DNA of 64,000 bases from CAVVIO01 sp963748095. Lineage in GTDB: Bacteria > Bacteroidota > Bacteroidia > Bacteroidales > UBA10428. Position 1 is the stretch's first letter. Each line of letters begins with the position of its first letter. The DNA is taken from NCBI GenBank assembly GCA_963748095.1, contig CAVVIO010000026.1, positions 1-64,000 of the forward strand. The letters are read 5' to 3'. The notes under the pieces are model-generated. The model was not told where the DNA came from. It ran no database searches and saw only the letters and a list, made by a program, of their open reading frames with translations. The position numbers and the translations under genes were made by a program. This document shows, in pieces, positions 28,584-37,782 of this stretch.

Positions 28584-30251
28584 ATGAAAAATCACAAATA
28601 TATACTTCCGGTTGTTTTACTACTTTGTTTTCTTACAGGAAACAGGATAAACGCGCAGGAAATAAAAAAAGAAATAATAGTGGTGAATCCTTATAAACCA
28701 ACTATTTCAAGTGCCAATAAAATTAATATGCTTCCCAGGATTGAAGATACGGTGAAAACTGTTCCATCTTTTAACTTTACCATATTTCCACAACGGATGG
28801 AAACACAGTTTGAATTGAAGCCCATAAACGCTGCCAAAATGGTTGGTATCCCCATTGATAAATTATATAAAAGTTATATTAAAATGGGCATCGGAAATTA
28901 TGTTACACCTCTTCTTGAATTCAGCATCAGTAACCTGCGATCGAAAGATTACCTGGTGGGGGCTGATCTGAGTCATAAATCTTCACATACCAATTTAAAA
29001 CTCGACAATAACGATAAAGTACCTGCTGGTTACAGCAAAACCCGGATAAACCTGTATGGAACTAAATTTTATAAAAATGCTGAGCTTTCCGGGGGCCTGG
29101 GATTGAAAAGTGATGGAATTCGATATTACGGGTATAATACGGAAAAATTTGGTGACAGCATTCCAGATATTAAAAAAAGTGGCATTACACAAGGTTATAC
29201 CTTATTCAGCAGCCGAATCGGCGTTAATTCTACCCAACCTGATTCAAGTAAGTTCCATTACAATCTGAAACTGAATTACGACTACTTCGGAGATAAATTT
29301 AAGCATTCAGAACAGGCTGTATTGTTGAATACCTCTCTTTCACAAATGGTCAGCACTTTTGTGGCAGGTATCGATTTCAATTTTCATTACTATCAGCCTT
29401 CCACATCAATCGACTCATTCAGTAATAAAGTCTTGACTGTTAATCCCTCTGTCAGCAAACAAAGCGACTTGTGGAAATTTACACTCGGACTGAATACCAG
29501 CACGGAAGTTTCCGGCCAGTCAACCTTATATGTTTATCCCAAAGCAATGCTTGAATTTCAGGTAGTGAAAAATGTGGTTATTCCGTTTTTTGGTATTGAA
29601 GGGCATCTCGAAGAAAATCCTTATCAGAAAATTGCCGCTGAGAACCCGTTTGTTACCCCGGGGATTAATGTTAAAAACAGCAACCATAAATTCATCGGAT
29701 ATGGCGGATTAAAAGGGAAATTAGGCCCCAATGCCACTTTCCGATTAGATGTGAATTATTCTCAGACAGATAATATGTACCTGTTTGTAAACGATACAAA
29801 CACCTTGTACGAAAATACATTTGATGTGGTATATGATAATGTCGACCTGATAAAATATCACGGCGAAGTATCTATCGATGCTTTGTCGAACCTTAGTTTT
29901 ATGTTGCAGGGAAATTATTATAAATACAGTACATCGAATGAGTTAAAGGCCTGGCATAAGCCACAGTATGATTTCACCTTTTCGACAGCCTATAACTTTC
30001 ATGAAAAAATATATGTGAACCTCGATCTGATAGGGATAGGGAAAAGATATGCAAAAGATGCCCGCCAGGCTTCGGGTTATAAAGAGCTGAAAAGTTTCCT
30101 CGATGCCAACCTTGGAGTAGAATACCGTTATTCAGGCATATTATCCGGATTTATTCACTTTTATAACTTCACTTCCACAAAATACTATATTTGGAACCAA
30201 TACCCTTCACAACGCTTTAATGTGATGCTTGGATTTACCTATAAATTATAA
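28584..30251 (+). CDS. Outer-membrane beta-barrel protein paired with the TPR protein
   Basis: A 555-residue protein with signal peptide (ILPVVLLLCFLTGNRINAQ). A short periplasmic segment (EIIVVNPYKPTISSANKINM) is followed by alternating amphipathic strands rich in aromatic residues to the end (FNVMLGFTYKL), as in a 14-20 strand barrel. It resembles the barrel of TonB-dependent receptors but has no recognisable plug domain. Co-transcription with the giant TPR protein is likely. Substrate and role are unknown. The proposed barrel fold is an inference from the strand pattern. Confidence 0.75.
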   Translation: MKNHKYILPVVLLLCFLTGNRINAQEIKKEIIVVNPYKPTISSANKINMLPRIEDTVKTVPSFNFTIFPQRMETQFELKPINAAKMVGIPIDKLYKSYIKMGIGNYVTPLLEFSISNLRSKDYLVGADLSHKSSHTNLKLDNNDKVPAGYSKTRINLYGTKFYKNAELSGGLGLKSDGIRYYGYNTEKFGDSIPDIKKSGITQGYTLFSSRIGVNSTQPDSSKFHYNLKLNYDYFGDKFKHSEQAVLLNTSLSQMVSTFVAGIDFNFHYYQPSTSIDSFSNKVLTVNPSVSKQSDLWKFTLGLNTSTEVSGQSTLYVYPKAMLEFQVVKNVVIPFFGIEGHLEENPYQKIAAENPFVTPGINVKNSNHKFIGYGGLKGKLGPNATFRLDVNYSQTDNMYLFVNDTNTLYENTFDVVYDNVDLIKYHGEVSIDALSNLSFMLQGNYYKYSTSNELKAWHKPQYDFTFSTAYNFHEKIYVNLDLIGIGKRYAKDARQASGYKELKSFLDANLGVEYRYSGILSGFIHFYNFTSTKYYIWNQYPSQRFNVMLGFTYKL

Positions 30252-30400
30252 CCAATAGCCGGGTAATAGTTACAGGCAGATTGAATAAATTTGACTACCT
30301 TTGTAAAACCTTTATTCTTAGCCCTTTAATATGTTGATTATTTGTTGACAAAACCCTGATTTTAAGTGTGTTTTTAGCTCATTTTTCGGTTGATTTTTAC

Positions 30401-30408
30401 TACATTTG
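30401..30408 (+). promoter_or_regulatory. Candidate -7 box (TACATTTG) for a leader RNA
   Basis: TACATTTG fits TAnnTTTG exactly; transcription would begin near 30413. A second exact match, TACCTTTG, is at 30296-30303. Confidence 0.4.
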
Positions 30409-30412
30409 TATT

Positions 30413-30603
30413 TATTCCGAAAAGGCTAAAATTGTTGCTGATCGGAGGTTTTACAGGATATCAAAGTGCATGAACGGAGAGCGTAAGCAGATGGGGAATA
30501 AACTTCCGGTGAAATGGCCGTCAAAATTTCTCTGATATATTTTCGGGGCCAGGTGATAATGTTGTGCTTTACACTATAGGATGTAAGGTGTAGCATATTT
30601 TTG
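30413..30603 (+). ncRNA. Candidate structured RNA or leader upstream of gyrB
   Basis: About 190 nt lie between a good -7 box and a hairpin with a U-rich tail. Complementary pieces are CCGAAAA (30417-30423) with TTTTCGG (30540-30546), CGGAGGTT (30443-30450) with AACTTCCG (30501-30508), and TGATCGG (30439-30445) with CCGTCA (30518-30523); the last two are mutually exclusive. A possible GTAA-capped hairpin (GCGTAAGC, 30481-30488) sits in the middle. The terminal hairpin TGTGCTTTACA / TGTAAGGTGTA (30563-30592) is followed by ATATTTTTG. Size would suit a 6S-like RNA, but I cannot assign a family; it could also be a regulated gyrB leader. Confidence 0.4.
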
Positions 30604-30646
30604 TATGTGAATATTTTGAAAATAATATAGTGTATAATATATTAAA

Positions 30647-32627
30647 ATGGAAGAGAAAGAAAAGTTGAGTGAAAAAATGATTGATGATGGAATTTATTCT
30701 GCTGACAGTATTCAGGTGCTTGAAGGATTGGAAGCAGTGCGTAAACGTCCGGCGATGTACATTGGTGATATTAGTACAAAGGGTTTACATCACCTGGTGT
30801 ATGAAGTAGTGGATAACTCTATAGATGAGGCACTGGGAGGTTACTGTTCGGAAATTAATGTCACAATTAATGAGGATGGATCAGTTACTGTTGTTGATAA
30901 CGGACGTGGAATTCCTACAGGTTATCATGAAAAAGAGAAGAAATCCGCTCTCGAGGTGGTTATGACCGTGTTACATGCCGGTGGTAAATTTAACAAGAAT
31001 TCTTATAAAGTATCGGGAGGATTGCACGGGGTAGGTGTTTCCTGTGTGAATGCATTGTCAAGTCATTTAACGGCAGTAGTTTACACGGAAGGTAAAATCT
31101 TCACCCAGGAATATGAACGGGGGAAACCACTTTTCGATATAAAAGAAATTGGAGAAACTGATAGAACTGGTACGGAGATCACTTTCAAACCCGACAATAC
31201 AATTTTTCAAGATACCAATTATAATTTTGAAATATTGTCTTCAAGGCTTCGTGAGCTGTCTTTTCTGAACAAAGGCGTAAAGCTGAATATAAAAGATCTT
31301 CGTGAACTGGAAGAAAACGGCAACGGCGGGCACTACAGGGAAGAGACTTTTTATTCGGACGAAGGATTAAAAGAATTTGTGGAATTACTCGATGCCACCC
31401 GTGAAAAGCTTACGGAAAATATTATTTATATCGAAACGGAAAAGAATGAAGTTCCGGTAGAGATTGCTCTTCAGTATAATACCTCATTTCTCGGAAAATA
31501 TCCATTCATATGTAAATAATATCAATACGATTGAAGGGGGTACCCACCTGGCAGGTTTTCGCAGGGGTCTTACTCGTACCCTGAAAGCTTATGCCGAAAA
31601 ATCTGGAATGCTTACGAAATTGAAATTCGATATTAATGGAGACGATTTCAGGGAAGGATTAACAGCAATTATATCTGTTAAAGTGGCCGAACCACAATTT
31701 GAAGGACAAACCAAAACCAAACTGGGTAATACCGAGGTGATGGGAGCTGTTGACCAATCGGTGAGCACATTACTGGGAAATTACCTGGAAGAGAATCCTA
31801 AGGATGCCCGCATAATCGTTCAAAAGGTAATTCTTGCTGCAACGGCACGTCATGCTGCCCGTAAAGCCAGGGAACTGGTACAACGGAAAAATGTTCTTTC
31901 CGGTTCGGGATTACCGGGTAAACTGGCAGACTGTGCCGATCGTGATCCCATGAATTCAGAAATTTACCTGGTGGAGGGTGATTCTGCCGGAGGAACTGCC
32001 AAGCAGGGACGTGACCGGCAATTTCAGGCTATTTTACCTCTAAGGGGTAAGATATTGAACGTGGAGAAGGCTATGCCGCATAGAATTTTTGATAACGAAG
32101 AAATAAAAAATATTTTCACGGCACTTGGAGTATCCATAGGTACGGATGATGACAGCAAAGCACTTAATTTGGAAAAGCTTCGTTACCATAAGGTTATAAT
32201 AATGACCGATGCTGATGTTGATGGAAGCCACATAACCACATTGATCATGACCTTCTTTTACAGGCATATGGAAGATCTGATCAAAAATGGCCATTTATAC
32301 ATTGCAACACCTCCTCTTTATCTGATAAAGAAAGGAAAACAGGAGAAGTATTGCTGGACAGAAGAAGACAGACAGCAGGCAGTCGAAGAATTGGGAAAAG
32401 GGAAAGAAGGTAGTGTACATATACAGCGTTATAAAGGTTTGGGTGAGATGAATGCCGAGCAGTTGTGGGATACTACGATGAACCCTGAAAACAGGACCTT
32501 ACGGCAGGTGACCATTGATAGTGCAGCAGAAGCCGATCGTATTTTTTCTATGTTGATGGGTGACGACGTTCCCCCACGGCGGGATTTTATCGAGAAGCAT
32601 GCTAAATACGCCAAGATTGATGTGTAA
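30647..32627 (+). CDS. gyrB: DNA gyrase subunit B, interrupted by a single-base (+1) frameshift
   Basis: ATPase subunit of gyrase, which introduces negative supercoils; essential. The first segment (30647-31519) has the GHKL ATPase: VVDNSIDEALGG, DNGRGIPTG, GGLHGVGVSCVNALS. The second (frame from about 31491 to 32627) begins SENIHSYVNNINTIEGGTHL and carries the TOPRIM motif YLVEGDSAGGTAKQGRDR, the DxD of IMTDADVDGSH and the C-terminal RYKGLGEMNAEQLW. At the junction, ACC TCA TTT CTC GGA becomes ACC TCA TTT TCG GAA (SFSEN) if one base in 31487-31490 is dropped, restoring a 659-residue GyrB of normal size. Such damage in an essential gene points to sequence error or recoding. Confidence 0.94.
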
Positions 32628-32632
32628 AAAAT

Positions 32633-32655
32633 AAGCCGCCAGATGGGCGGCTTTT
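32633..32655 (+). terminator. Rho-independent terminator of gyrB
   Basis: AAGCCGCC (32633-32640), loop AGATG, GGCGGCTT (32646-32653), then TT; it lies six bases after the gyrB stop codon. Confidence 0.85.
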
Positions 32656-32686
32656 CCATTTTTTATTTTATGTAAGTTGTTAGTCT

Positions 32687-33667
32687 ATGAAAAAAATCTA
32701 CATTTTTTTGCTGCTGAGTTCCTTGATTGCAATTTCCCTTGATGCACAGAACACCGATTTTAATAATATCTCTAAAATGAGCTGGGGGCTTGATTATAAG
32801 ATTTATCTGCAGATGGCCAACGATTCTACCTATTCGTACGATATACGTCAACTTTTTCATGTCAGCGATCCTCAGAACTTCACAACAGATTATGTATATT
32901 ACCCGGTAAATCTGGGGAAAAATTATCTGCAGGATATCTCGGATATAGACACAGTTTCCAACGTGGATAAGACTTATAAAACGCTCTGGAGTGCCCTGCA
33001 TGCGAACCTTGGGGGTGGATGGATAAATTTCACCAACTGCCTGATGTATGCCCTTGAAACAAACTCCCTGGACCTTAAAGCGCCTTTGATGAAGAGGCCG
33101 GAAACAAAGTGGAAACCGCATCCGGTAACGAAAACCTATAAGCGCACCCACAAGTGGAAGTACTACATACCTGTATCACAGAAACTGGCTAAGAAGGAAT
33201 ATAATATCAGGAAAAGTAACAATGAATTAGGTGATATTAAAAGCATACCTGAAGAATATGTAAATCTTTTCCTGGATACTAAAGAAAAAAATTATGATGC
33301 ACTGAAGGAAAAAGGCCAGTCAAAAACCACTGCAAAAATTGACCTCGTTAAATTGCTGCTTGGAACCAAATACCTGGGTGAAGCACAAATCACCTATATC
33401 AGCAGTACTGTACTTAAAGCCGTAAAGAACTATAATATTAATCAGTTGCCTTCGGTAATTGTATTCGATAAATTCGATGCTGCTGCCATCATGACGCTTG
33501 ATCAGGATGGATATAAAGTAGGAAATATTGTTTTCAATTCATCAGCCAACCTTGATGAAGAAACCAGACAAGAGAGAAGAAAAGAGATTGTACAGATCAT
33601 TGATAATATAAATAACTACAACAAGAATTCTTTCCAGAAACGGCTTGGTAATTATTATAAACAATGA
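32687..33667 (+). CDS. Conserved hypothetical secreted protein
   Basis: A 326-residue exported protein with signal peptide (IYIFLLLSSLIAISLDAQ). The mature part is mixed alpha/beta with a basic middle (KTYKRTHKWKYYIPVSQKLA) and segments such as LGGGWINFTNCLMYALETNS. I do not recognise a domain. Its stop codon overlaps the start of alkD by 4 bp (ATGA), so the two are co-transcribed, but the exported product and a cytoplasmic glycosylase are unlikely to work together directly. Confidence 0.7.
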   Translation: MKKIYIFLLLSSLIAISLDAQNTDFNNISKMSWGLDYKIYLQMANDSTYSYDIRQLFHVSDPQNFTTDYVYYPVNLGKNYLQDISDIDTVSNVDKTYKTLWSALHANLGGGWINFTNCLMYALETNSLDLKAPLMKRPETKWKPHPVTKTYKRTHKWKYYIPVSQKLAKKEYNIRKSNNELGDIKSIPEEYVNLFLDTKEKNYDALKEKGQSKTTAKIDLVKLLLGTKYLGEAQITYISSTVLKAVKNYNINQLPSVIVFDKFDAAAIMTLDQDGYKVGNIVFNSSANLDEETRQERRKEIVQIIDNINNYNKNSFQKRLGNYYKQ

Positions 33668-34345
33668 CCCCGGCATATCTCGATCCGTTGATACAGGTAT
33701 CCAGACAAACGGCAAACAATGTGTATGCCGATGATATGGCCCGGTATATGAGGAATCAGTTTTCGTTTCTTGGACTGAAAGCTCCATCCAGGGATAAGTT
33801 GATGAAAGATCATATAGTAAAATATGGTCTGCCGGAATATAGCGAACTAAGGAGCTGTATCGAATATTTATGGGAATTACCCGAACGTGAATTTCAGTAT
33901 TTTGCACAAGGTTTTCTTGTGAGGTTTAAAAAACATTTTCGGGAAGAGGATATTCATTGGTTTGAAAAGCTGATAATTACCAAATCATGGTGGGATACGG
34001 TCGATGGATTAGCAGCATGGGTCATGGGTAATTATTTCATAAAATATCCATACCAGGTTGAAAGCATTACCCGCAATTGGATGGATTCCGGGAATATTGT
34101 GGTTACAGCGTACTTCTTTGCTTTTCCAGTTACGGTATAAGGAAAAAACCAATAAAAATTTGCTTTATAATTATATTAATGAACTGTCCGGATCAAAGGA
34201 ATTTTTTATTCAGAAAGCGATCGGATGGGCATTACGTGAATATTCTAAAACATATCCTGAAAAGGTGAATGAATTTGTAAAATTACATACGCTTGCTCCG
34301 TTGAGTACACGGGAAGCATTAAAAATTATCAACAAAAAAAAGTAG
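33664..34345 (+). CDS. DNA alkylation repair protein (AlkD family), +1 frameshifted
   Basis: HEAT-repeat DNA glycosylase family that removes N3/N7-alkylated purines. Segment 1 (33664-34140) has RNQFSFLGLKAPSRDKLMKD and WWDTVDGLAAWVMGNYFIKY. Segment 2 (frame from 34100 to 34345) has WLQRTSLLFQLRYKEKTNKN, then FFIQKAIGWALREYSKTYPE, the signature C-terminal HEAT repeat. At the junction GGG AAT ATT GTG GTT ACA, losing one base of 34096-34099 gives SGNIWLQR or SGNMWLQR, both family-typical, and one frame of about 226 residues. The protein is therefore complete apart from the one surplus base. It overlaps the upstream gene by 4 bp. Confidence 0.88.
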
Positions 34346-34362
34346 TATCAGATACATTGTGA

Positions 34363-35148
34363 TTACGACAGGTCGATCTCTCCCTTAAATACCAGTGTGG
34401 CAGGACCTTCAAGCCAGATATCAGTAAAGTGTTCAGCTGTTTTTCTGTTAAAACTTACTTTCAGACTACCTCCCAGTGCTCTCACAACATATGTTTTTAT
34501 TGAAGCATTGTTTTTATAGGCGGCAGAAATGGCAGAAGCCACTATTCCGGTTCCGCAGGCCAGCGTTTCATTTTCCACACCCCTTTCATAGGTCCGTATG
34601 AACAGATGATCTTCATTTTCCTCAACAAAATTTACATTCGTGCCTTCTGCTTTAAACCTCGGACTGTTTCTGATTTTACGACCTTCGGTAAATACATCTT
34701 TTTTGGCTATGTCGCTGTCGAAAATGATATAATGAGGCGATCCTGTATTTAAAAAGTATTTCCCATCGGTATTATCGATTTTGATAACATCCTGCATTTG
34801 AAGCTTAATGTAATCCGGAGCAATTACTTCTGCCTTATGTTCCCCATCGGTTGCAAGAAAACGGGTTTTGTCATTTATCAGGCCGAGAAAACTTGCAAAG
34901 GCTACAATACATCGGCCTCCGTTTCCACACATGGAACCTTCTTGTCCATCGGAATTGTAATAGATCATTTTGAAATCGTACCCCTGCTGGTTTTGTAAGA
35001 GCATTAATCCGTCCGCTCCTATTCCGAATCTCCGGTCGCAAAGGAAAGCTACCAGCTTCTGATTTTTCGAATCGAAGGTATTATTCCGGTCGTCAATCAG
35101 GATAAAATCGTTTCCGGCCCCTTCATATTTATAGAAAACCAATGACAT
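34363..35148 (-). CDS. dapF: Diaminopimelate epimerase
   Basis: Interconverts LL- and meso-diaminopimelate for lysine and peptidoglycan synthesis, without a cofactor, using two catalytic cysteines. Both are visible: Cys74 in MCGNGGRC and Cys198 in LACGTGIVAS. Other signatures are the N-terminal YEGAGNDFILIDDR and GIGADGLMLL. The 261-residue length is typical. It converges with the alkD gene (17 bp gap) and diverges from htrA. It appears complete. Confidence 0.96.
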   Translation of the reverse strand: MSLVFYKYEGAGNDFILIDDRNNTFDSKNQKLVAFLCDRRFGIGADGLMLLQNQQGYDFKMIYYNSDGQEGSMCGNGGRCIVAFASFLGLINDKTRFLATDGEHKAEVIAPDYIKLQMQDVIKIDNTDGKYFLNTGSPHYIIFDSDIAKKDVFTEGRKIRNSPRFKAEGTNVNFVEENEDHLFIRTYERGVENETLACGTGIVASAISAAYKNNASIKTYVVRALGGSLKVSFNRKTAEHFTDIWLEGPATLVFKGEIDLS

Positions 35149-35203
35149 TCGATTATATAAGTTAAATATTGTTAATCAGTTAGATATTAAGATACATTTA
35201 TAA

Positions 35204-35211
35204 TAAATTTG
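35204..35211 (+). promoter_or_regulatory. Candidate -7 box for htrA
   Basis: TAAATTTG fits TAnnTTTG; TTAG at 35180-35183 lies 20 bp upstream and could act as the -33 element. The start codon is about 100 bp downstream, leaving a long AT-rich leader. Confidence 0.4.
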
Positions 35212-35308
35212 TAATCAAAAGAAACAAAGTTATAAAATATTATTAAGGCATTTTTTTGAAAACAGAAATCATTTTAAGTTAATTATAATAATAAATATAA
35301 TGTAAGTT

Positions 35309-36742
35309 ATGAAAACAAAACAGATTATTAGTTCGATACTTATTGCTATTGGCGGAGGACTTATAGCAGTCTTTGCGTATTCGTATTTCAATCGCAACAA
35401 TATAAAAACCGTTACTGAAAGGGTAGTTCAACCGGTTGGATTTGCAAAATATACAGAGGGCGGCCACGATCTGAATGGCTTTGATTTCACCTATGCAGCT
35501 GCAAAAACTGTACATGCTGTGGTAAATGTACGTACAGAAACTGTGGAAGAAGCTCCTAAGAATCCACTGTATGAGTTTTTTTATGGTCAGCGTTCCAATG
35601 AACCCCAACAGATAACAGGAATAGGCTCGGGAGTTATCATTTCAAAAGACGGTTACATTGTAACCAATAATCACGTAGTGGAAAACTCTGATAAAATTAC
35701 AGTTACATTAAATGATAAGCGCGAATTTCAGGCGAAAGTAATAGGGACAGATCCCAGTACAGATTTGGCAGTATTAAAAATTAATGCGGATAATTTACAC
35801 TATCTTACTTATGGTAATTCAGATAGTCTGAAAGTTGGTCAGTGGGTACTGGCTGTCGGAAATCCTTTTAATCTGACTTCAACGGTTACTGCAGGTATTG
35901 TAAGTGCAAAAGGTAAGGACCTTGGTATTATCAAGGATCAGTATCATATGGAGGCATTTATTCAGACCGACGCTGCTGTAAACCGCGGGAATAGTGGCGG
36001 TGCACTTGTTGATCTTAATGGTCGGTTGGTTGGTATTAATACAGCTATTCTTTCTCCTTCCGGCGGATATGCAGGTATCTCCTTTGCTATCCCGGTAAGT
36101 ATTGTACAGAAAGTTGTATCTGACATAATAAAATACGGTGTAGTACAGCGTGCTTTCCTTGGTGTCAGCATTACCGATGTTACTGCCCAACTGGTTAAAG
36201 ATAAAGGATTGGATAAGATTGAAGGTGTATACATTATGGAGGTTAATGATGACGGTGCAGCTAAAGCGGCAGGCATTGAAAAAGGTGATGTAATCCTTGC
36301 TATCAACGGAGAGAAGGTGAACAGTCCGGCACAACTACAGGAACAAATCAACCAGTTTAGTCCAAATGATAAGGTAGAAGTACTGATAAAAAGGAAAAAT
36401 AAAACGAAACAATTTGAGGTGACATTACGTAATTTGCAAGGAAACACTAGTTATGTAAAGTCAGGAGAATTTAATTCGGTCCTAGGAGCAAAGTTTGCCA
36501 GTGTAGACAAAAAGACGAAAGAGAATTTGGGTATTAGTAATGGCGTAGAGGTAACAGAACTTAGTGACGGGAAGTTGAGCGCTGAAGGAGTAAAAGAAGG
36601 GTTTATTATTACCAAGATCAATAGCAAACCTGTTAACTCTGCTGCTGATGTAGAAAAAATAATTAGTGGAATAAAAGGAGGAGTTTATATTGAAGGAATA
36701 TATCCAAATGGGGTGATCGCATATTACGCATTCGGACTGTAG
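35309..36742 (+). CDS. Do/HtrA-type periplasmic serine protease-chaperone
   Basis: Envelope quality-control protease of the DegP/HtrA family, 477 residues. An N-terminal signal/anchor (ISSILIAIGGGLIAVFAYSY) is followed by the trypsin-like domain with triad His122 (TNNHVVENS), Asp152 (STDLAVLKI) and Ser229 (GNSGGALVDL). Two PDZ domains follow: the first around GAAKAAGIEKGDVILAINGE, the second around GVKEGFIITKINSKPVNSAA. All catalytic residues are present. A strong terminator follows. It is usually induced by envelope stress, but no regulator site was recognised. Confidence 0.94.
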   Translation: MKTKQIISSILIAIGGGLIAVFAYSYFNRNNIKTVTERVVQPVGFAKYTEGGHDLNGFDFTYAAAKTVHAVVNVRTETVEEAPKNPLYEFFYGQRSNEPQQITGIGSGVIISKDGYIVTNNHVVENSDKITVTLNDKREFQAKVIGTDPSTDLAVLKINADNLHYLTYGNSDSLKVGQWVLAVGNPFNLTSTVTAGIVSAKGKDLGIIKDQYHMEAFIQTDAAVNRGNSGGALVDLNGRLVGINTAILSPSGGYAGISFAIPVSIVQKVVSDIIKYGVVQRAFLGVSITDVTAQLVKDKGLDKIEGVYIMEVNDDGAAKAAGIEKGDVILAINGEKVNSPAQLQEQINQFSPNDKVEVLIKRKNKTKQFEVTLRNLQGNTSYVKSGEFNSVLGAKFASVDKKTKENLGISNGVEVTELSDGKLSAEGVKEGFIITKINSKPVNSAADVEKIISGIKGGVYIEGIYPNGVIAYYAFGL

Positions 36743-36765
36743 AAAAACAAGCAACTAAGAATTTT

Positions 36766-36795
36766 AAAAGGCTTGCAATTCTGCAAGCCTTTTTT
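36766..36795 (+). terminator. Rho-independent terminator of htrA
   Basis: AGGCTTGCA (36769-36777), loop ATTC, TGCAAGCCT (36782-36790), then T6; a perfect 9-bp stem. Confidence 0.92.
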
Positions 36796-36865
36796 CGTAT
36801 GATAGATAATTCATATTGAATATAAACAGAAAATAATTTAAATTCGCAAATATTTAAAAGGGACA

Positions 36866-37726
36866 ATGAGACAATTAAAGATTACCAAATCTATCACTAA
36901 CAGGGAGAGTGCTTCACTTGACAAGTATTTACAGGAAATTGGCAGGGAAGAATTAATTACCGTCGAGGAAGAAGTGGAACTTGCACAACGTATTCGCAAA
37001 GGGGACAGGGCTGCACTTGAAAAACTTACCCGGGCTAACTTGCGATTTGTGGTTTCGGTGGCAAAGCAATACCAGAATCAGGGTCTGAGTCTCCCTGACC
37101 TTATAAATGAAGGAAATCTGGGTTTGATAAAAGCCGCTGAGAAATTCGATGAAACACGCGGATTTAAATTTATTTCTTACGCTGTATGGTGGATCAGACA
37201 ATCTATTTTACAAGCCTTAGCTGAACAGTCAAGGATAGTGCGATTGCCACTGAACCAGGTAGGATCATTAAATAAAATCAACAAAGCTTTTTCGAAATTT
37301 GAACAGGAATATGAAAGAACGCCCTCTACAGATGAATTAGCGGATACTCTCGAAATTCCCAGGGAAAAAGTGAATGATACTCTTCGTGTTTCAGGCAGGC
37401 ATGTGTCGGTAGATGCGCCTTTTGTGGATGGAGAAGATAACAGCTTGCTGGATGTGTTGGTTAACAACGATTCTCCCAAAGCTGATAAAATTTTGATTAA
37501 CGAATCACTGAATAAGGAGATTGACAGGGCACTGGCAACACTAACCGAACGTGAAAGAGATATCATAAAATTTTTCTTCGGTATTGGTATTCAGGAGATG
37601 ACACTGGAAGAGATTGGTGAACGTTTTGGACTCACACGTGAACGTGTTCGCCAGATAAAAGAAAAAGCAATAAGAAGATTGCGTCACACTTCCCGCAGTA
37701 AACTTTTAAAAACTTATCTCGGCTAA
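36866..37726 (+). CDS. rpoD: Primary RNA polymerase sigma-70 factor RpoD/SigA
   Basis: Housekeeping sigma factor of the short Bacteroidota type (286 residues; no region 1.1). Region 1.2 is ASLDKYLQEIGREELITVEE; regions 2.1-2.4 are NLRFVVSVAKQYQNQGLSLP and YAVWWIRQSILQALAEQSRI; region 3 begins VRLPLNQVGSLNKINKAFSK; region 4 has LTERERDIIKFFFGIG and the helix-turn-helix EEIGERFGLTRERVRQIKEK. It recognises the divergent TTG/TAnnTTTG promoters of this phylum. It is monocistronic, ending at a bidirectional terminator shared with uvrB. Confidence 0.96.
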   Translation: MRQLKITKSITNRESASLDKYLQEIGREELITVEEEVELAQRIRKGDRAALEKLTRANLRFVVSVAKQYQNQGLSLPDLINEGNLGLIKAAEKFDETRGFKFISYAVWWIRQSILQALAEQSRIVRLPLNQVGSLNKINKAFSKFEQEYERTPSTDELADTLEIPREKVNDTLRVSGRHVSVDAPFVDGEDNSLLDVLVNNDSPKADKILINESLNKEIDRALATLTERERDIIKFFFGIGIQEMTLEEIGERFGLTRERVRQIKEKAIRRLRHTSRSKLLKTYLG

Positions 37727-37748
37727 TAGTCAGGAAAGAGTTAAAAAA

Positions 37749-37782
37749 ATAAAAAAAGCCCCGCATTTGCAGGGCTTTTTTT
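37749..37782. terminator. Bidirectional rho-independent terminator, rpoD/uvrB
   Basis: AGCCCCGC (37757-37764), loop ATTT, GCAGGGCT (37769-37776), flanked by an A tract before and T7 after; it serves both convergent genes. Confidence 0.92.

Larger units (their letters stand above)
30252..30646. other. Long non-coding leader region upstream of gyrB
   Basis: 395 bp between the beta-barrel gene and gyrB. It holds two TAnnTTTG boxes (30296-30303, 30401-30408), a stretch with several complementary segments (about 30413-30550) and a hairpin followed by T residues (30562-30603). See the ncRNA entry. Confidence 0.6.

Noticed and set aside
30470..30500. SRP (4.5S) RNA domain IV
   Set aside because: GGAGAGCGTAAGCAG looks superficially like the SRP tip, but the conserved CAGG/AGCAG symmetric loop and spacing are not met.
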